From: Caballeronia jiangsuensis
GTDB lineage: Bacteria; Pseudomonadota; Gammaproteobacteria; Burkholderiales; Burkholderiaceae
DNA: 64,000 nt
Assembly (NCBI GenBank): GCA_000648925.1
Contig: JFHF01000031.1
Span: 1 to 64,000, forward strand
Direction: 5' to 3'
The position numbers and the translations under genes are program-made. Numbering within the stretch: position 1 is the first letter of the stretch; each line of letters starts with the position of its first letter. The notes beneath the pieces were generated by a model. The model searched no databases, was not told the origin of the DNA, and worked only from the letters and a program-made list of their open reading frames with translations. Shown piece after piece: positions 1 to 8,400 of this stretch.

Positions 1-67
1 TGCCGGCCGCGGCACAGGCGATTGACCTAATGGCCCGGCAGTAGCGAGTGCCCCCACAAGCAGATAA

Positions 68-296
68 GGGCTTGGCTCGCGCGCGGTCTGCCGCCCCAAA
101 TGTCCAAGGGCGCTGGTTCAGCACGAAAGAGCTTCGGCACAGCGCTACGCGCTGCCGTTGGGTATGCAAGGGAAACCGTCGAAGAAGCGCACGCGGACCC
201 GATTGACCCATCGGCCGCGAAGCGGGCCGGAGCCATTTGGTGCTGAACCAGTGAGGTAAGCGGTGCGAGGTGGCAGACCGTGCGCGATCCAAGCCC
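68..296. repeat. Imperfect inverted repeat with two 57-base arms
   Basis: Bases 68-124 and 240-296 are two arms of equal length (57) that match as reverse complements with scattered mismatches. Both carry a GGGCTTGG block, a CGGTCTGCC block and a CTGGTTCAGCAC block in the same order, with a diverged middle. Similarity continues weakly into the 115-base spacer, so the whole stretch could fold as one long imperfect hairpin. No credible gene is present. I believe similar sequences recur in Burkholderiaceae genomes as extragenic repeats, but this is memory, not a search. Confidence 0.6.
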
Positions 297-397
297 GAGT
301 GGGCCTTCGAGGGCGACACTTAGGCGAGGGCCACCGTGGGCTGGCAAGCATGGCCAAACTGCGTGTGACCGCGGGCCTGAACGAGCTGCTTTCTTTG

Positions 398-448
398 CCT
401 ACTTTCTTTGCAGCAGCAAAGAAAGTAGGTGCCGCCCCGCACAGGGGC
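398..448. repeat. Extragenic palindromic element downstream of ppc
   Basis: A perfect 14-bp inverted repeat (398-411 against 416-429, arm CCTACTTTCTTTGC, 4-base loop) is followed at once by a second small hairpin built on GCCCC/GGGGC (about 433-447). The combination resembles an abundant Burkholderia/Paraburkholderia extragenic element. It lies about 80 bases past the ppc stop on the side where ppc transcription would end. It has no U-run, so if it stops or stabilises the ppc transcript it does so by structure alone. Confidence 0.6.
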
Positions 449-508
449 AGTGCCAATAGACCGACACGAAATCGGGATCCGGCGAAACCCCCCCACCACA
501 CCGTACCA

Positions 509-3500
509 TCACCCCGTATTCCGCAACCCCGCCGCAATCCCGTTGATCGTCAAATGAATCCCGCGCCGCAAGCGCACGTTCTGATCTCCCGCGCGATGAC
601 GCTTCAACAGTTCGACCTGCAAATGGTTGAGCGGATCGAGATACGGAAACCGGTTCTTGATCGACCGCGCGAGCAGCGGATTATCAGCAAGACGATCGCT
701 CTTCCCCGTAATCTCGGCAAGCACGTCCGACGTGCGCTGATGCTCCGCGACGATCTTGTCGAACACGGTCTTGCGCAGCTTCCTGTCCGTGACGAGTTGC
801 GCATAACGCGACGCAACCGCGAGATCGGTCTTCGCGAGCACCATGTCCATGTTCGACAGCAGGTTCTTGAAGAACGGCCACGTCTTGTGCATCTTGCGCA
901 GCGTAGCCAGCCGCTTCGCGCGTTCATCGTCGGAGCCGGACTTGTCGAGATAGGCCGTCACCGCGCTGCCGAAGCCGTACCAGCCCGTCAGCAACAAACG
1001 GCATTGCCCCCACGAGAAGCCCCACGGAATCGCGCGCAAATCCTCGATCTTGCGTTGCTTCGGGTCCTGCAGCTTGCGCGACGCCGGCCGGCTGCCGATA
1101 TTCAGCTCCGCGATCTCCGAAATCGGCGTCGACAGGAAGAAATAGTCGGTGAAGCCGGGCGTCTCGTAGACGAGCGCACGGTACGCGGCCATCGCGGAAT
1201 CGGAGAGCGTCTGCATCGTCGCTTCGAATTGCGGCAACTGCGCGGGCGCGTTCTCGTGCGGAAGCAGCGATGCTTCGAGCGTCGCCGCGACCACCGTCTC
1301 CAGATTGCGCCGCCCGATCTCCGCATTCGCGAACTTGCTCGCGATCACTTCGCCTTGCTCGGTCAGACGGATTTGCCCGTCGACGGTGCCGGGCGGCTGC
1401 GACAGAATCGCCTGATAGGTCGGGCCGCCGCCGCGTCCGACCGTGCCGCCGCGGCCGTGAAACAGTCGCAGGGTCGTGCCGCGTTCCTTGAAGAGCGTAA
1501 CCAGCGCCAGTTCCGCGCGATACAGCTCCCAATTCGACGTGAGGAAACCGCCGTCCTTGTTGCTGTCCGAATAACCGAGCATCACTTCCTGCTCGTTGCC
1601 CTGATTCTCGATCAGCTTGTCGATGCCCGGCAGCGCGAAGAACTCGCCCATGATGACCGGCGCATTGCGCAAGTCGGCGATCGTCTCGAAGAGCGGAATC
1701 ACCATCAGGCCGTCGCGCGGTGAATCGTCTTTAGCGCCCAGATAGCCTTGCAGCACGCCGGTTTCCTTCTGCAGCAACATGACTTCCAGCAGGTCGCTGA
1801 CGGTTTCCGTGTGCGAAATGATGTAGTTGCGCACCGCGCGCGCGCCGAACTTCTGACGCGTCTCGCGCGCGGCTTCGAGCACGCCGAGCTCGCTCTTCGC
1901 GAGATCGGAATACTGCGCGTAAGGCAGACGCAGCGGACGCGGTTGCGCCAGCTCCTTCAGCAGCACGTCGCGCTTGTGCTCTTCGGACAGCGACGCATAA
2001 TCCGCGACGACGCCCGCACGCGCGAGCAACTCGGTCACGACCGCTTCGTGAATATCCGAGCTTTGCCGCAAGTCGATGCTCGCAAGGTGGAAGCCGAACA
2101 CTTCGGCGGCGCGCGCGAGCGGCGAAAGACGCAGGGTCGACATCGACGCGCCGTGATGCTCCGCGAGCGAATCGATCAGCACGTGCAGGTCGCGCACGAA
2201 TTCGGACGCGTCGGCATAGGGCTTCGCGCGAATCTGCGGCTGGCCCGCGCCCGCGCTGCGCACCGCGACGACGCCTTCGCCGAGCCGCACGCGAGCGCTC
2301 GCCGCAAGCCGCGTGTACATGCCGATGAGAGCGCGCCGATACGGCTCGTCCGTGCGATGCGGCGACTGATCCGGCGAGGCATCGGCGAGCGCCTTCAACG
2401 CATCGCTCGAACCGGCGAGCAGGTTCGACACGGACAATTCCGCGCCGAGCTTGTGCGTCTCTTCCAGATAGTGTTCGAAGATCACGATCGCCTGACGGGT
2501 GATCGCGGTTTCGAGCGTTTCGCCGGTGACGAACGGATTGCCGTCGCGGTCGCCGCCGATCCAGCTTCCCATCTGGAAGAACGGCGGCAGGCGCACGGGC
2601 AGGCCGTGCTCGGCGAGCGCGCCTTCGATATCGGCATAGAGCGCGGGAATCTCCGCGAGGAAGGTCGCGCGATAGTAGGAAAGCGCGTTGTCGATTTCGT
2701 CGGTGACGGAGAGCCGTGTTTCGCGCAGCATGCGCGTCTGCCACAGCGATGTCACCCGCGCGCGCAGCACGGCTTCGTTCTGGGCGCGTTCGCGGACGGT
2801 CAGTTCCTGATCGCGCTCGGCGAGCAGGCGCGCGATGTCGTGTTGCGCATCGAGAATGCTCTTGCGCGAGACTTCGGTCGGGTGCGCGGTGAGCACCGGC
2901 ACGATCAGCGCATCGCCGAAAAACTTGTCCAGCAGCTTGCGCGTCGCGCTGATGTTCTTGTGCTCGCGCATACGCTCGATGGCATAGGCGATCGTGCCGG
3001 GCTGCGAAACGGAGCCAGCGAGCGCGTGAATGCGGCGGCGGCGATTGTGATGCCGGTCTTCCGCGATGTTCGCCAGATGCGAAAAGTAGCTGAACGCACG
3101 CACGACCGACACCGTCTGCTCCGGCGACAGCGCGCGCAGCTTCTTCTCCAGCGTCTGCGCGGCTTCGCTGTCGTCTTCGCGGCGAAACTTCACGGCCGTC
3201 TGACGAATGGCTTCGACCACGTCGAACACGGCGTCGCCTTCCTGCTCGCGCAGCACTTCGCCGAGCACACGGCCGAGGAAGCGGATGTCCTCGAAGAGCG
3301 GGCGGTCCTTGTCGTCGCGCGTGCGGCTCGCGGGTTTCGCGGCGGCCGCGCCGTTGGCGCGCGGCGCTTTCGCTTTGGTTGCGACGCGTTTGGCCGCGGC
3401 CTTGACGCCCGGCCTCGGTTTCGGCGCGATGGCCGCTTTCGATGCCTTCGCCGCCGTGGCGGCCTTCGTGACGATGGGCGACGACGCCGGGCGGGGCGCG

Positions 3501-3568
3501 TCGGAGGAGGAAGACTTGGGCAATGCGGCGTTGCGGCGCGCCGGGCGAGCCGATCCAGAAGACGTCAC
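509..3568 (-). CDS. ppc: Phosphoenolpyruvate carboxylase
   Basis: Cytoplasmic enzyme that carboxylates PEP with bicarbonate to oxaloacetate, refilling the TCA cycle. The 1019-residue product carries the family landmarks in order: VLTAHPTEVSR (catalytic His loop), GSWIGGDRDGNPFVT, the FHGRGGTVGRGGG glycine loop, GYSDSNKDGG and a C-terminus ending RNTG where QNTG is usual. Start is GTG at 3568, preceded by AGAGGA. The first 85 or so residues are Ala/Lys/Pro-rich low complexity, making the protein longer than the usual 880-930; the conserved enzyme begins near DRPLFEDIRFLG. A later start would remove only this tail. It diverges from hemC across a 335-base gap. Confidence 0.97.
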   Translation of the reverse strand: MTSSGSARPARRNAALPKSSSSDAPRPASSPIVTKAATAAKASKAAIAPKPRPGVKAAAKRVATKAKAPRANGAAAAKPASRTRDDKDRPLFEDIRFLGRVLGEVLREQEGDAVFDVVEAIRQTAVKFRREDDSEAAQTLEKKLRALSPEQTVSVVRAFSYFSHLANIAEDRHHNRRRRIHALAGSVSQPGTIAYAIERMREHKNISATRKLLDKFFGDALIVPVLTAHPTEVSRKSILDAQHDIARLLAERDQELTVRERAQNEAVLRARVTSLWQTRMLRETRLSVTDEIDNALSYYRATFLAEIPALYADIEGALAEHGLPVRLPPFFQMGSWIGGDRDGNPFVTGETLETAITRQAIVIFEHYLEETHKLGAELSVSNLLAGSSDALKALADASPDQSPHRTDEPYRRALIGMYTRLAASARVRLGEGVVAVRSAGAGQPQIRAKPYADASEFVRDLHVLIDSLAEHHGASMSTLRLSPLARAAEVFGFHLASIDLRQSSDIHEAVVTELLARAGVVADYASLSEEHKRDVLLKELAQPRPLRLPYAQYSDLAKSELGVLEAARETRQKFGARAVRNYIISHTETVSDLLEVMLLQKETGVLQGYLGAKDDSPRDGLMVIPLFETIADLRNAPVIMGEFFALPGIDKLIENQGNEQEVMLGYSDSNKDGGFLTSNWELYRAELALVTLFKERGTTLRLFHGRGGTVGRGGGPTYQAILSQPPGTVDGQIRLTEQGEVIASKFANAEIGRRNLETVVAATLEASLLPHENAPAQLPQFEATMQTLSDSAMAAYRALVYETPGFTDYFFLSTPISEIAELNIGSRPASRKLQDPKQRKIEDLRAIPWGFSWGQCRLLLTGWYGFGSAVTAYLDKSGSDDERAKRLATLRKMHKTWPFFKNLLSNMDMVLAKTDLAVASRYAQLVTDRKLRKTVFDKIVAEHQRTSDVLAEITGKSDRLADNPLLARSIKNRFPYLDPLNHLQVELLKRHRAGDQNVRLRRGIHLTINGIAAGLRNTG

Positions 3569-3903
3569 GTTGGGTTCCTCTCAGAAGCTGCGAAGCCAGG
3601 GACCACATCGACGTGATGCAACCCGGACGGGCGCCGCATCGGGCAGGAAACCGCAGGCCGCGCGAACGGCCGTGCGTCAAACCGGCGACAGCATGCCGCG
3701 GCGTTTAGCGGGCCCCGAAGCGGTCATCGCGCGCGAAGCGGCCTGCGCCGTCGTTCACCCGGATACAAACGCGCCACGGACGCCCCGAAAGGCGCATCGG
3801 ACAAGGCTCTCGCGCGCTGCCCATGTGTCTGTGGACTCTGGCGTGCGTGCTACCATTGTTCGCTAATGTCTATTCATCCATCCCGTCATTCGATCGAGCA
3901 TCA
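3569..3903. other. Divergent intergenic region ppc/hemC
   Basis: This 335-base gap separates the divergent starts of ppc and hemC and must hold both promoters. The hemC frame is open further upstream (possible start at 3823), but those residues do not look like HemC and ATG 3904 fits the family. I found no clear sigma-70 hexamer pair or palindrome that I would assign with confidence. Confidence 0.4.
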
Positions 3904-4911
3904 ATGAATTCCGAGACGCATTCAACGACACCGCCCGCGAGCATCACCATCGCTTCGCGGGAAAGCCGGCTTGCGATGTGGCAGGCCGAGCATGTGCGGT
4001 GTGCGCTGCACAAATTATATCCATCTTGTGACGTAAAAATCCTCGGAATGACGACGCGTGGCGATCAGATTCTGGATCGCACGTTGTCGAAGGTCGGCGG
4101 CAAGGGTCTCTTCGTGAAAGAACTCGAAGCCGCGCTCGCCGATGGCCGCGCCGATCTCGCCGTGCATTCGCTGAAAGACGTGCCGATGGAACTGCCCGAA
4201 GGCTTCGCGCTTGGCGCCATTCTGGAGCGTGAAGATCCGCGCGACGCCTTCGTGTCGCCGCACTACGAATCGCTGGGAGCGTTGCCTGCGGGAAGTATCG
4301 TCGGCACGTCGAGCCTGCGCCGTGAAGCAATGATCCGCGCGCGCTTTCCCGCGCTCGAAGTGCGTCCGCTGCGCGGCAATCTCGACACGCGTCTTGCCAA
4401 GCTCGATCGCGGCGAATACGCGGCGATCATTCTCGCGGCCGCCGGTCTGAAGCGGCTCGGGCTCGAAGCGCGCATCCGTGCGCTGCTCGATCCGTCGGAG
4501 AGCCTGCCGGCGGCGGGGCAGGGCGCGCTCGGCATCGAGATGCGCGCGGATCGCGCCGATCTCGCCGCGTGGCTCGCGCCCTTGCACGACGAGCACACCG
4601 CGCTCGCGGTCGAGGCGGAACGCGCGGTGTCGCGTGCGCTCGGCGGCAGTTGCGAAGTGCCGCTCGCGGCGCATGCCGTGTGGCGCGACGGCGCGCTGCA
4701 TCTGCGCGGCGCGGTGGCGATGCCCGACGGCAAGCGTGTGCTGCGCGCCGAAGAAGCCGTGCGTTCGCCCGATCTCGCCGGTGCGCTCGCGCTCGGCAAG
4801 CGCGTGTCGTCGGATCTCGAAGCGCAGGGCGCAATGGATATCGTCAACGCGCTCACCACGATGAGCCGCGCCGACGCCCCCAACGCCGCGCCCTCGGGGC
4901 CGAAGTCCTGA
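3904..4911 (+). CDS. hemC: Hydroxymethylbilane synthase (porphobilinogen deaminase)
   Basis: Joins four porphobilinogen molecules into linear hydroxymethylbilane, the precursor of haem and sirohaem. The 335-residue product starts the conserved fold at ITIASRESRLAMWQ, has VGTSSLRR and RGNLDTRL, and keeps the dipyrromethane cofactor cysteine (Cys250) in GGSCEVPLAAH. ATG 3904 is preferred over upstream in-frame starts because family homology begins about 13 residues later. Its TGA shares one base with the ATG of hemDX, so the genes are translationally coupled in a hemC-hemDX-hemY operon. Confidence 0.97.
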   Translation: MNSETHSTTPPASITIASRESRLAMWQAEHVRCALHKLYPSCDVKILGMTTRGDQILDRTLSKVGGKGLFVKELEAALADGRADLAVHSLKDVPMELPEGFALGAILEREDPRDAFVSPHYESLGALPAGSIVGTSSLRREAMIRARFPALEVRPLRGNLDTRLAKLDRGEYAAIILAAAGLKRLGLEARIRALLDPSESLPAAGQGALGIEMRADRADLAAWLAPLHDEHTALAVEAERAVSRALGGSCEVPLAAHAVWRDGALHLRGAVAMPDGKRVLRAEEAVRSPDLAGALALGKRVSSDLEAQGAMDIVNALTTMSRADAPNAAPSGPKS

Positions 4912-7034
4912 TGGCGAGCGAGCGCCGCGCCACCGTCATCGTCACGCGTCCGGGCGGACAGTCGTCCGCGTTGCTCGCGCTCCTCGCGAGCGCCGGCTTC
5001 GACACGCTGGAATTCCCGCTGATCGATATCGCGCCCGTCGCCGACGATGCACCGCTGCGCGCCGCGCTCGATGAGCTCTTTCTGCCGCCCGACGCGCCCG
5101 GGCGTTACGCGCTCGTCGTGTTCGTGTCGCCGAATGCGATCGATCATGCGTTCGGCCGGCTCGGGGCGCCGTGGCCCGCCGATCTCCCCGTCGCGGTCGT
5201 GGGTCCGGGATCGGTCGCGGCGCTCGCGCGGCAGGGCGTGCATGCGCCCGCGCATCGCGTGATCAGTCCATCGACGGAAGATGCCGATCCCCGCTTCGAC
5301 TCGGAAGCGCTCTACACCGCGATCGAAGCGCATTTCGGCACCAACGGTCTCGAAGGCAAGCGCGTGCTGATCGTGCGTGGCGACGGCGGCCGCGAATGGC
5401 TCGCCGAACGGCTGATCGAGGCGGGCGCGCGGGTCGAGAAAGCCGCCGCGTATCGACGTGTGTTGCCCGAGCCTTCGATGCAAAAGTGGGAGCGCATCCA
5501 CGAACTGCTCGCCGGAAAGCCGCACGCTTGGCTGCTGACGAGTTCCGAAGGCGTGCGCAATCTCGACGAGCTCGCGCACGAGCACCTCACCGCCGACGAG
5601 ATCGTGCTGCTCAAACGCACGCCGGTCGTCTGCCCGCACCCGCGCATCGCCGAAGCCGCGCGGGGAGCGGGTTTTGATAGGATTACGGTGTCCGGCGCGG
5701 GCGACGAACGCATCGCACACTCGCTGGAAGCGCTGTTTCCGTCCGACACCGCCGCAGCAGCCGCGCAGGCGGAGCCACAACGCAACTCACGCGATCCGGA
5801 GGCCCACGCATACGCGAGCGCTGCAGCGAGCGCATCGAGCTCGAACCATTCCTCATCCGCGCCGACGGACGCCCATCCGGCCACCGCGCCGGCCCACCAA
5901 ACGGCTCAATCACGCATGACTGATTCGAACGATTCCAAAAAAGCTTCACCTCAGCCGAACGTGACACCGCCCTTGCCGCCGAACACGCCTTTCACGCCTT
6001 TCGAGCAGCAGAAGCGCCGCGGCGGCGCGGGCATCGTGTTGTTGTGGTTCGTCATCGTCATTCTGGCGGTGGCGGCGGGCGCGGGCGCGTTCGTCCTGAA
6101 CCGCAAGTTCGACCGCGCCGACGCGCAACTGTCGCAACGCCTCGCCCAGTCCGACGAGCAGAACGCCGATCTGCGCGCGAAAGCCGATCAGGCCGCGAGC
6201 GCGACCACCGCGCTCAATACGCAGATCATCCAGTTGCAAGGCAAGCTCACCGATGCCGAAACGCACAGTCAGGCGTTGCAGCAGCAATACCAGGATCTCG
6301 CGAGCAATCGCGACGACTGGACCATCGCCGAAGTCGAACAGATTCTGTCGAGCGCGAGCCAGCAACTGCAACTGACCGGCAACGTGCAGCTCGCGCTCTT
6401 CGCGCTGCAAAGCGCCGACACGCGCCTCGCCGCGAGCACCGGTCCGCAGGTCGTCGCGATCCGCAAGGCGATCGCGCAGGACATCGACAAGCTGAAGGCC
6501 ACGCCCACCACCGATCTCACCGGTCTCGCGATCAAGCTCGACACCGCCATCGACCAGATCGACCAGTTGCCGCTGTCGGGCGAAGCGCCCATCGCACGCG
6601 CCCGCGCGCAGACGGCCGAGCCGGCCAACAGCGCGTCGATCGCCGCGGCGACCGGCGAGCCGCGCTGGAAGGTGCTGTGGCATCAGATCACGAACGGCAT
6701 CGGCCAGCAGTTGTCGAGCCTCGTGTCGGTGCGGCGCATCGACAACGCCGACGCAATGCTCACGTCGCCCGATCAGGGTTATTTCGTGCGCGAGAACGTG
6801 AAGCTGCGTTTGCTGTCCGCGCGTCTGTCGCTCCTGTCGCGCAGCGAGCCGACGCTCAAGTCCGATCTGCACGCCGCCGATGCCGCGCTCGCGCGCTACT
6901 TCGATGCATCGTCCAGGAAGGTGCAGGCCGTGCGCGATCTCGTGAAGCAGGTCGATCAGGCGTCGCTCGCCGTCGCCGTGCCGAACCTGAACGCCAGCCT
7001 CGCCGCCGTCCATCAGTTCAAGCGAGGCGGATGA
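4911..7034 (+). CDS. hemDX: Fused uroporphyrinogen-III synthase / HemX-like membrane protein
   Basis: The first 265 or so residues are HemD (VTRPGGQS start, VGPGSVAAL and LTSSEGVRN blocks), which closes and inverts ring D of hydroxymethylbilane to give uroporphyrinogen III. An Ala/Ser/His-rich linker (about 285-340) leads to a HemX-type region with a single membrane helix near residues 372-396, then a coiled-coil stretch and a long extracytoplasmic-type domain. Residue Met336 (MTDSNDSKK, base 5916) is where a free HemX would begin; there is no stop codon before it, so this is one 707-codon frame. The HemX part has no proven activity despite often being labelled a methyltransferase. TGA overlaps the hemY start as ATGA. 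Confidence 0.93.
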   Translation: MASERRATVIVTRPGGQSSALLALLASAGFDTLEFPLIDIAPVADDAPLRAALDELFLPPDAPGRYALVVFVSPNAIDHAFGRLGAPWPADLPVAVVGPGSVAALARQGVHAPAHRVISPSTEDADPRFDSEALYTAIEAHFGTNGLEGKRVLIVRGDGGREWLAERLIEAGARVEKAAAYRRVLPEPSMQKWERIHELLAGKPHAWLLTSSEGVRNLDELAHEHLTADEIVLLKRTPVVCPHPRIAEAARGAGFDRITVSGAGDERIAHSLEALFPSDTAAAAAQAEPQRNSRDPEAHAYASAAASASSSNHSSSAPTDAHPATAPAHQTAQSRMTDSNDSKKASPQPNVTPPLPPNTPFTPFEQQKRRGGAGIVLLWFVIVILAVAAGAGAFVLNRKFDRADAQLSQRLAQSDEQNADLRAKADQAASATTALNTQIIQLQGKLTDAETHSQALQQQYQDLASNRDDWTIAEVEQILSSASQQLQLTGNVQLALFALQSADTRLAASTGPQVVAIRKAIAQDIDKLKATPTTDLTGLAIKLDTAIDQIDQLPLSGEAPIARARAQTAEPANSASIAAATGEPRWKVLWHQITNGIGQQLSSLVSVRRIDNADAMLTSPDQGYFVRENVKLRLLSARLSLLSRSEPTLKSDLHAADAALARYFDASSRKVQAVRDLVKQVDQASLAVAVPNLNASLAAVHQFKRGG

Positions 7035-8227
7035 TGACGATTCGTGGACTGATCTGGCTCGCGCTGCTGTTCGCGGTAGCGGTGATCGTCGCGACGGTCG
7101 GCGGTTTCAACGGCGGGCAGATTCTGCTCGTGATTCCGCCGTATCGGGTCGACATGTCGCTCAACCTGTTCGCGGTGGCGCTCGTCGTGCTGTTCATCGT
7201 GCTCTACGCGGTCATCCGCGCGGTGCGCGGCGTGTGGAAGATGCCGTCGCGCGTCGCCGCGTATCGCACGCGCAGCAAGCTCGCGAAGGCGAATGCGTCG
7301 CTGCGCGACGCGGTCGGGCACCTCTACGCCGGACGCTTCTCGAAGGCCGAGAAGGCCGCGCGCGATGCGCTTTCGGTCGACGCCAACAAGGGCGCGGCCG
7401 GGCTCATCGGCGCAAACGCGGCGCACCGTCTGCACGAATACGCGCGCCGCGACGAATGGCTCGCGCAGGTTTCCGGCACGGACTGGCAGGACGCGCGCCT
7501 GATGGCGACCGCCGACATGCGCGCCGATGGCCGCGATGCCGACGGCGCGCTCGTCGCGCTCACCGAAATGCAGGCGCAGGGCGGCCGGCGCATTCACGCG
7601 CAGCAGATCGCGCTGCGTGCGCAGCAGCAGTTGAAGAACTGGGGCGAAGTGCTGAAGCTCGTGCGCATGCTGGAAAAACGCGAGGCGCTGCATCCGGCGG
7701 TCGCGGTGCGGCTGCGTCAGGTGGCGGCGGAAAACCTGCTGCGCGACCGGCGGCACAATCCCGACGCGCTGCTCGAACTGTGGCAGTCGCTTTCGGCGAC
7801 CGAGCGCCAGTCGCCGCGTCTCGCCGATCTCGCCGCGGAGCTGTTGATCGCGCTCGATCGCCGCGCGGAGGCGAAGAAGATCGTCGAGGATGCGCTCGCG
7901 CACAACTGGGACGCGCGGCTCTTGCGGCGCTATCCGGATTGCATTGTCGGCGGCGACGCGTTCCCGCTGATCCAGCGCGCCGAAGCGTGGCAGAAGGAAC
8001 GCACCGAAGACGCCGATCTGCTCTTCACGCTCGGGCGGCTGTGTCTGCATCAGCAGTTGTGGGGCAAGGCGCAGGCGTTCCTCGAATCGGCGCTGAAACT
8101 CGCCGACAACGAACCGCTCAAGATCCGCACGCATCGCGCGCTCGCGCGTCTGCATGAGCAACTGGGCGACACCGAAAAGGCCGCGGAGCATTACCGTGCG
8201 AGCGCGCTGGCGATGAACGTCGTCTGA
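7031..8227 (+). CDS. hemY: HemY, membrane protein of the haem operon with TPR-like repeats
   Basis: 398-residue inner-membrane protein of the HemY_N family. Two hydrophobic helices lie at about residues 5-26 and 44-65, followed by a soluble helical-repeat (TPR-like) region reaching the C-terminus. The family is found beside hemCDX in proteobacteria and is thought to act late in porphyrin synthesis or as an assembly factor; it is not the oxygen-dependent protoporphyrinogen oxidase that shares the name. ATG 7031 overlaps the hemDX stop by four bases; a second in-frame ATG follows immediately. A strong terminator follows 26 bases after the stop. Confidence 0.93.
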   Translation: MMTIRGLIWLALLFAVAVIVATVGGFNGGQILLVIPPYRVDMSLNLFAVALVVLFIVLYAVIRAVRGVWKMPSRVAAYRTRSKLAKANASLRDAVGHLYAGRFSKAEKAARDALSVDANKGAAGLIGANAAHRLHEYARRDEWLAQVSGTDWQDARLMATADMRADGRDADGALVALTEMQAQGGRRIHAQQIALRAQQQLKNWGEVLKLVRMLEKREALHPAVAVRLRQVAAENLLRDRRHNPDALLELWQSLSATERQSPRLADLAAELLIALDRRAEAKKIVEDALAHNWDARLLRRYPDCIVGGDAFPLIQRAEAWQKERTEDADLLFTLGRLCLHQQLWGKAQAFLESALKLADNEPLKIRTHRALARLHEQLGDTEKAAEHYRASALAMNVV

Positions 8228-8252
8228 TCCGCGTCTCGTCGAACGTCCGCAA

Positions 8253-8295
8253 AAAGCCGCATGGGAGAAACTTTCATGCGGCTTTCTGTTTTTTG
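8253..8295 (+). terminator. Rho-independent terminator of the hemC-hemDX-hemY operon
   Basis: An 11-bp perfect stem (8253-8263, AAAGCCGCATG, against 8275-8285) with an 11-base loop is followed by a U-rich run ending in six T. It lies just after hemY and before the next gene, so the haem operon ends here. Confidence 0.9.
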
Positions 8296-8400
8296 TCCGC
8301 GGGAATGGCGTTTGACGTTGTCTGTACGTTAGCGCACGACGGCGACGCGCCCGACGTGGTCTAGTTTGCTTCCACCAATTCGAAGAACAGGGAGGCGAAC

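Noticed and set aside
27..347. Minus-strand frame of 106 codons in the left-edge repeat
   Set aside because: It lies across the inverted-repeat arms, has no ribosome site and no domain; best seen as an artefact of a repeated extragenic element.
263..1723. Long plus-strand open frame (486 codons) and others opposite ppc, including 1748-3616
   Set aside because: They run antisense through ppc, are Arg/Ala/His-rich in the way typical of shadow frames in GC-rich DNA, and have no recognisable domains.
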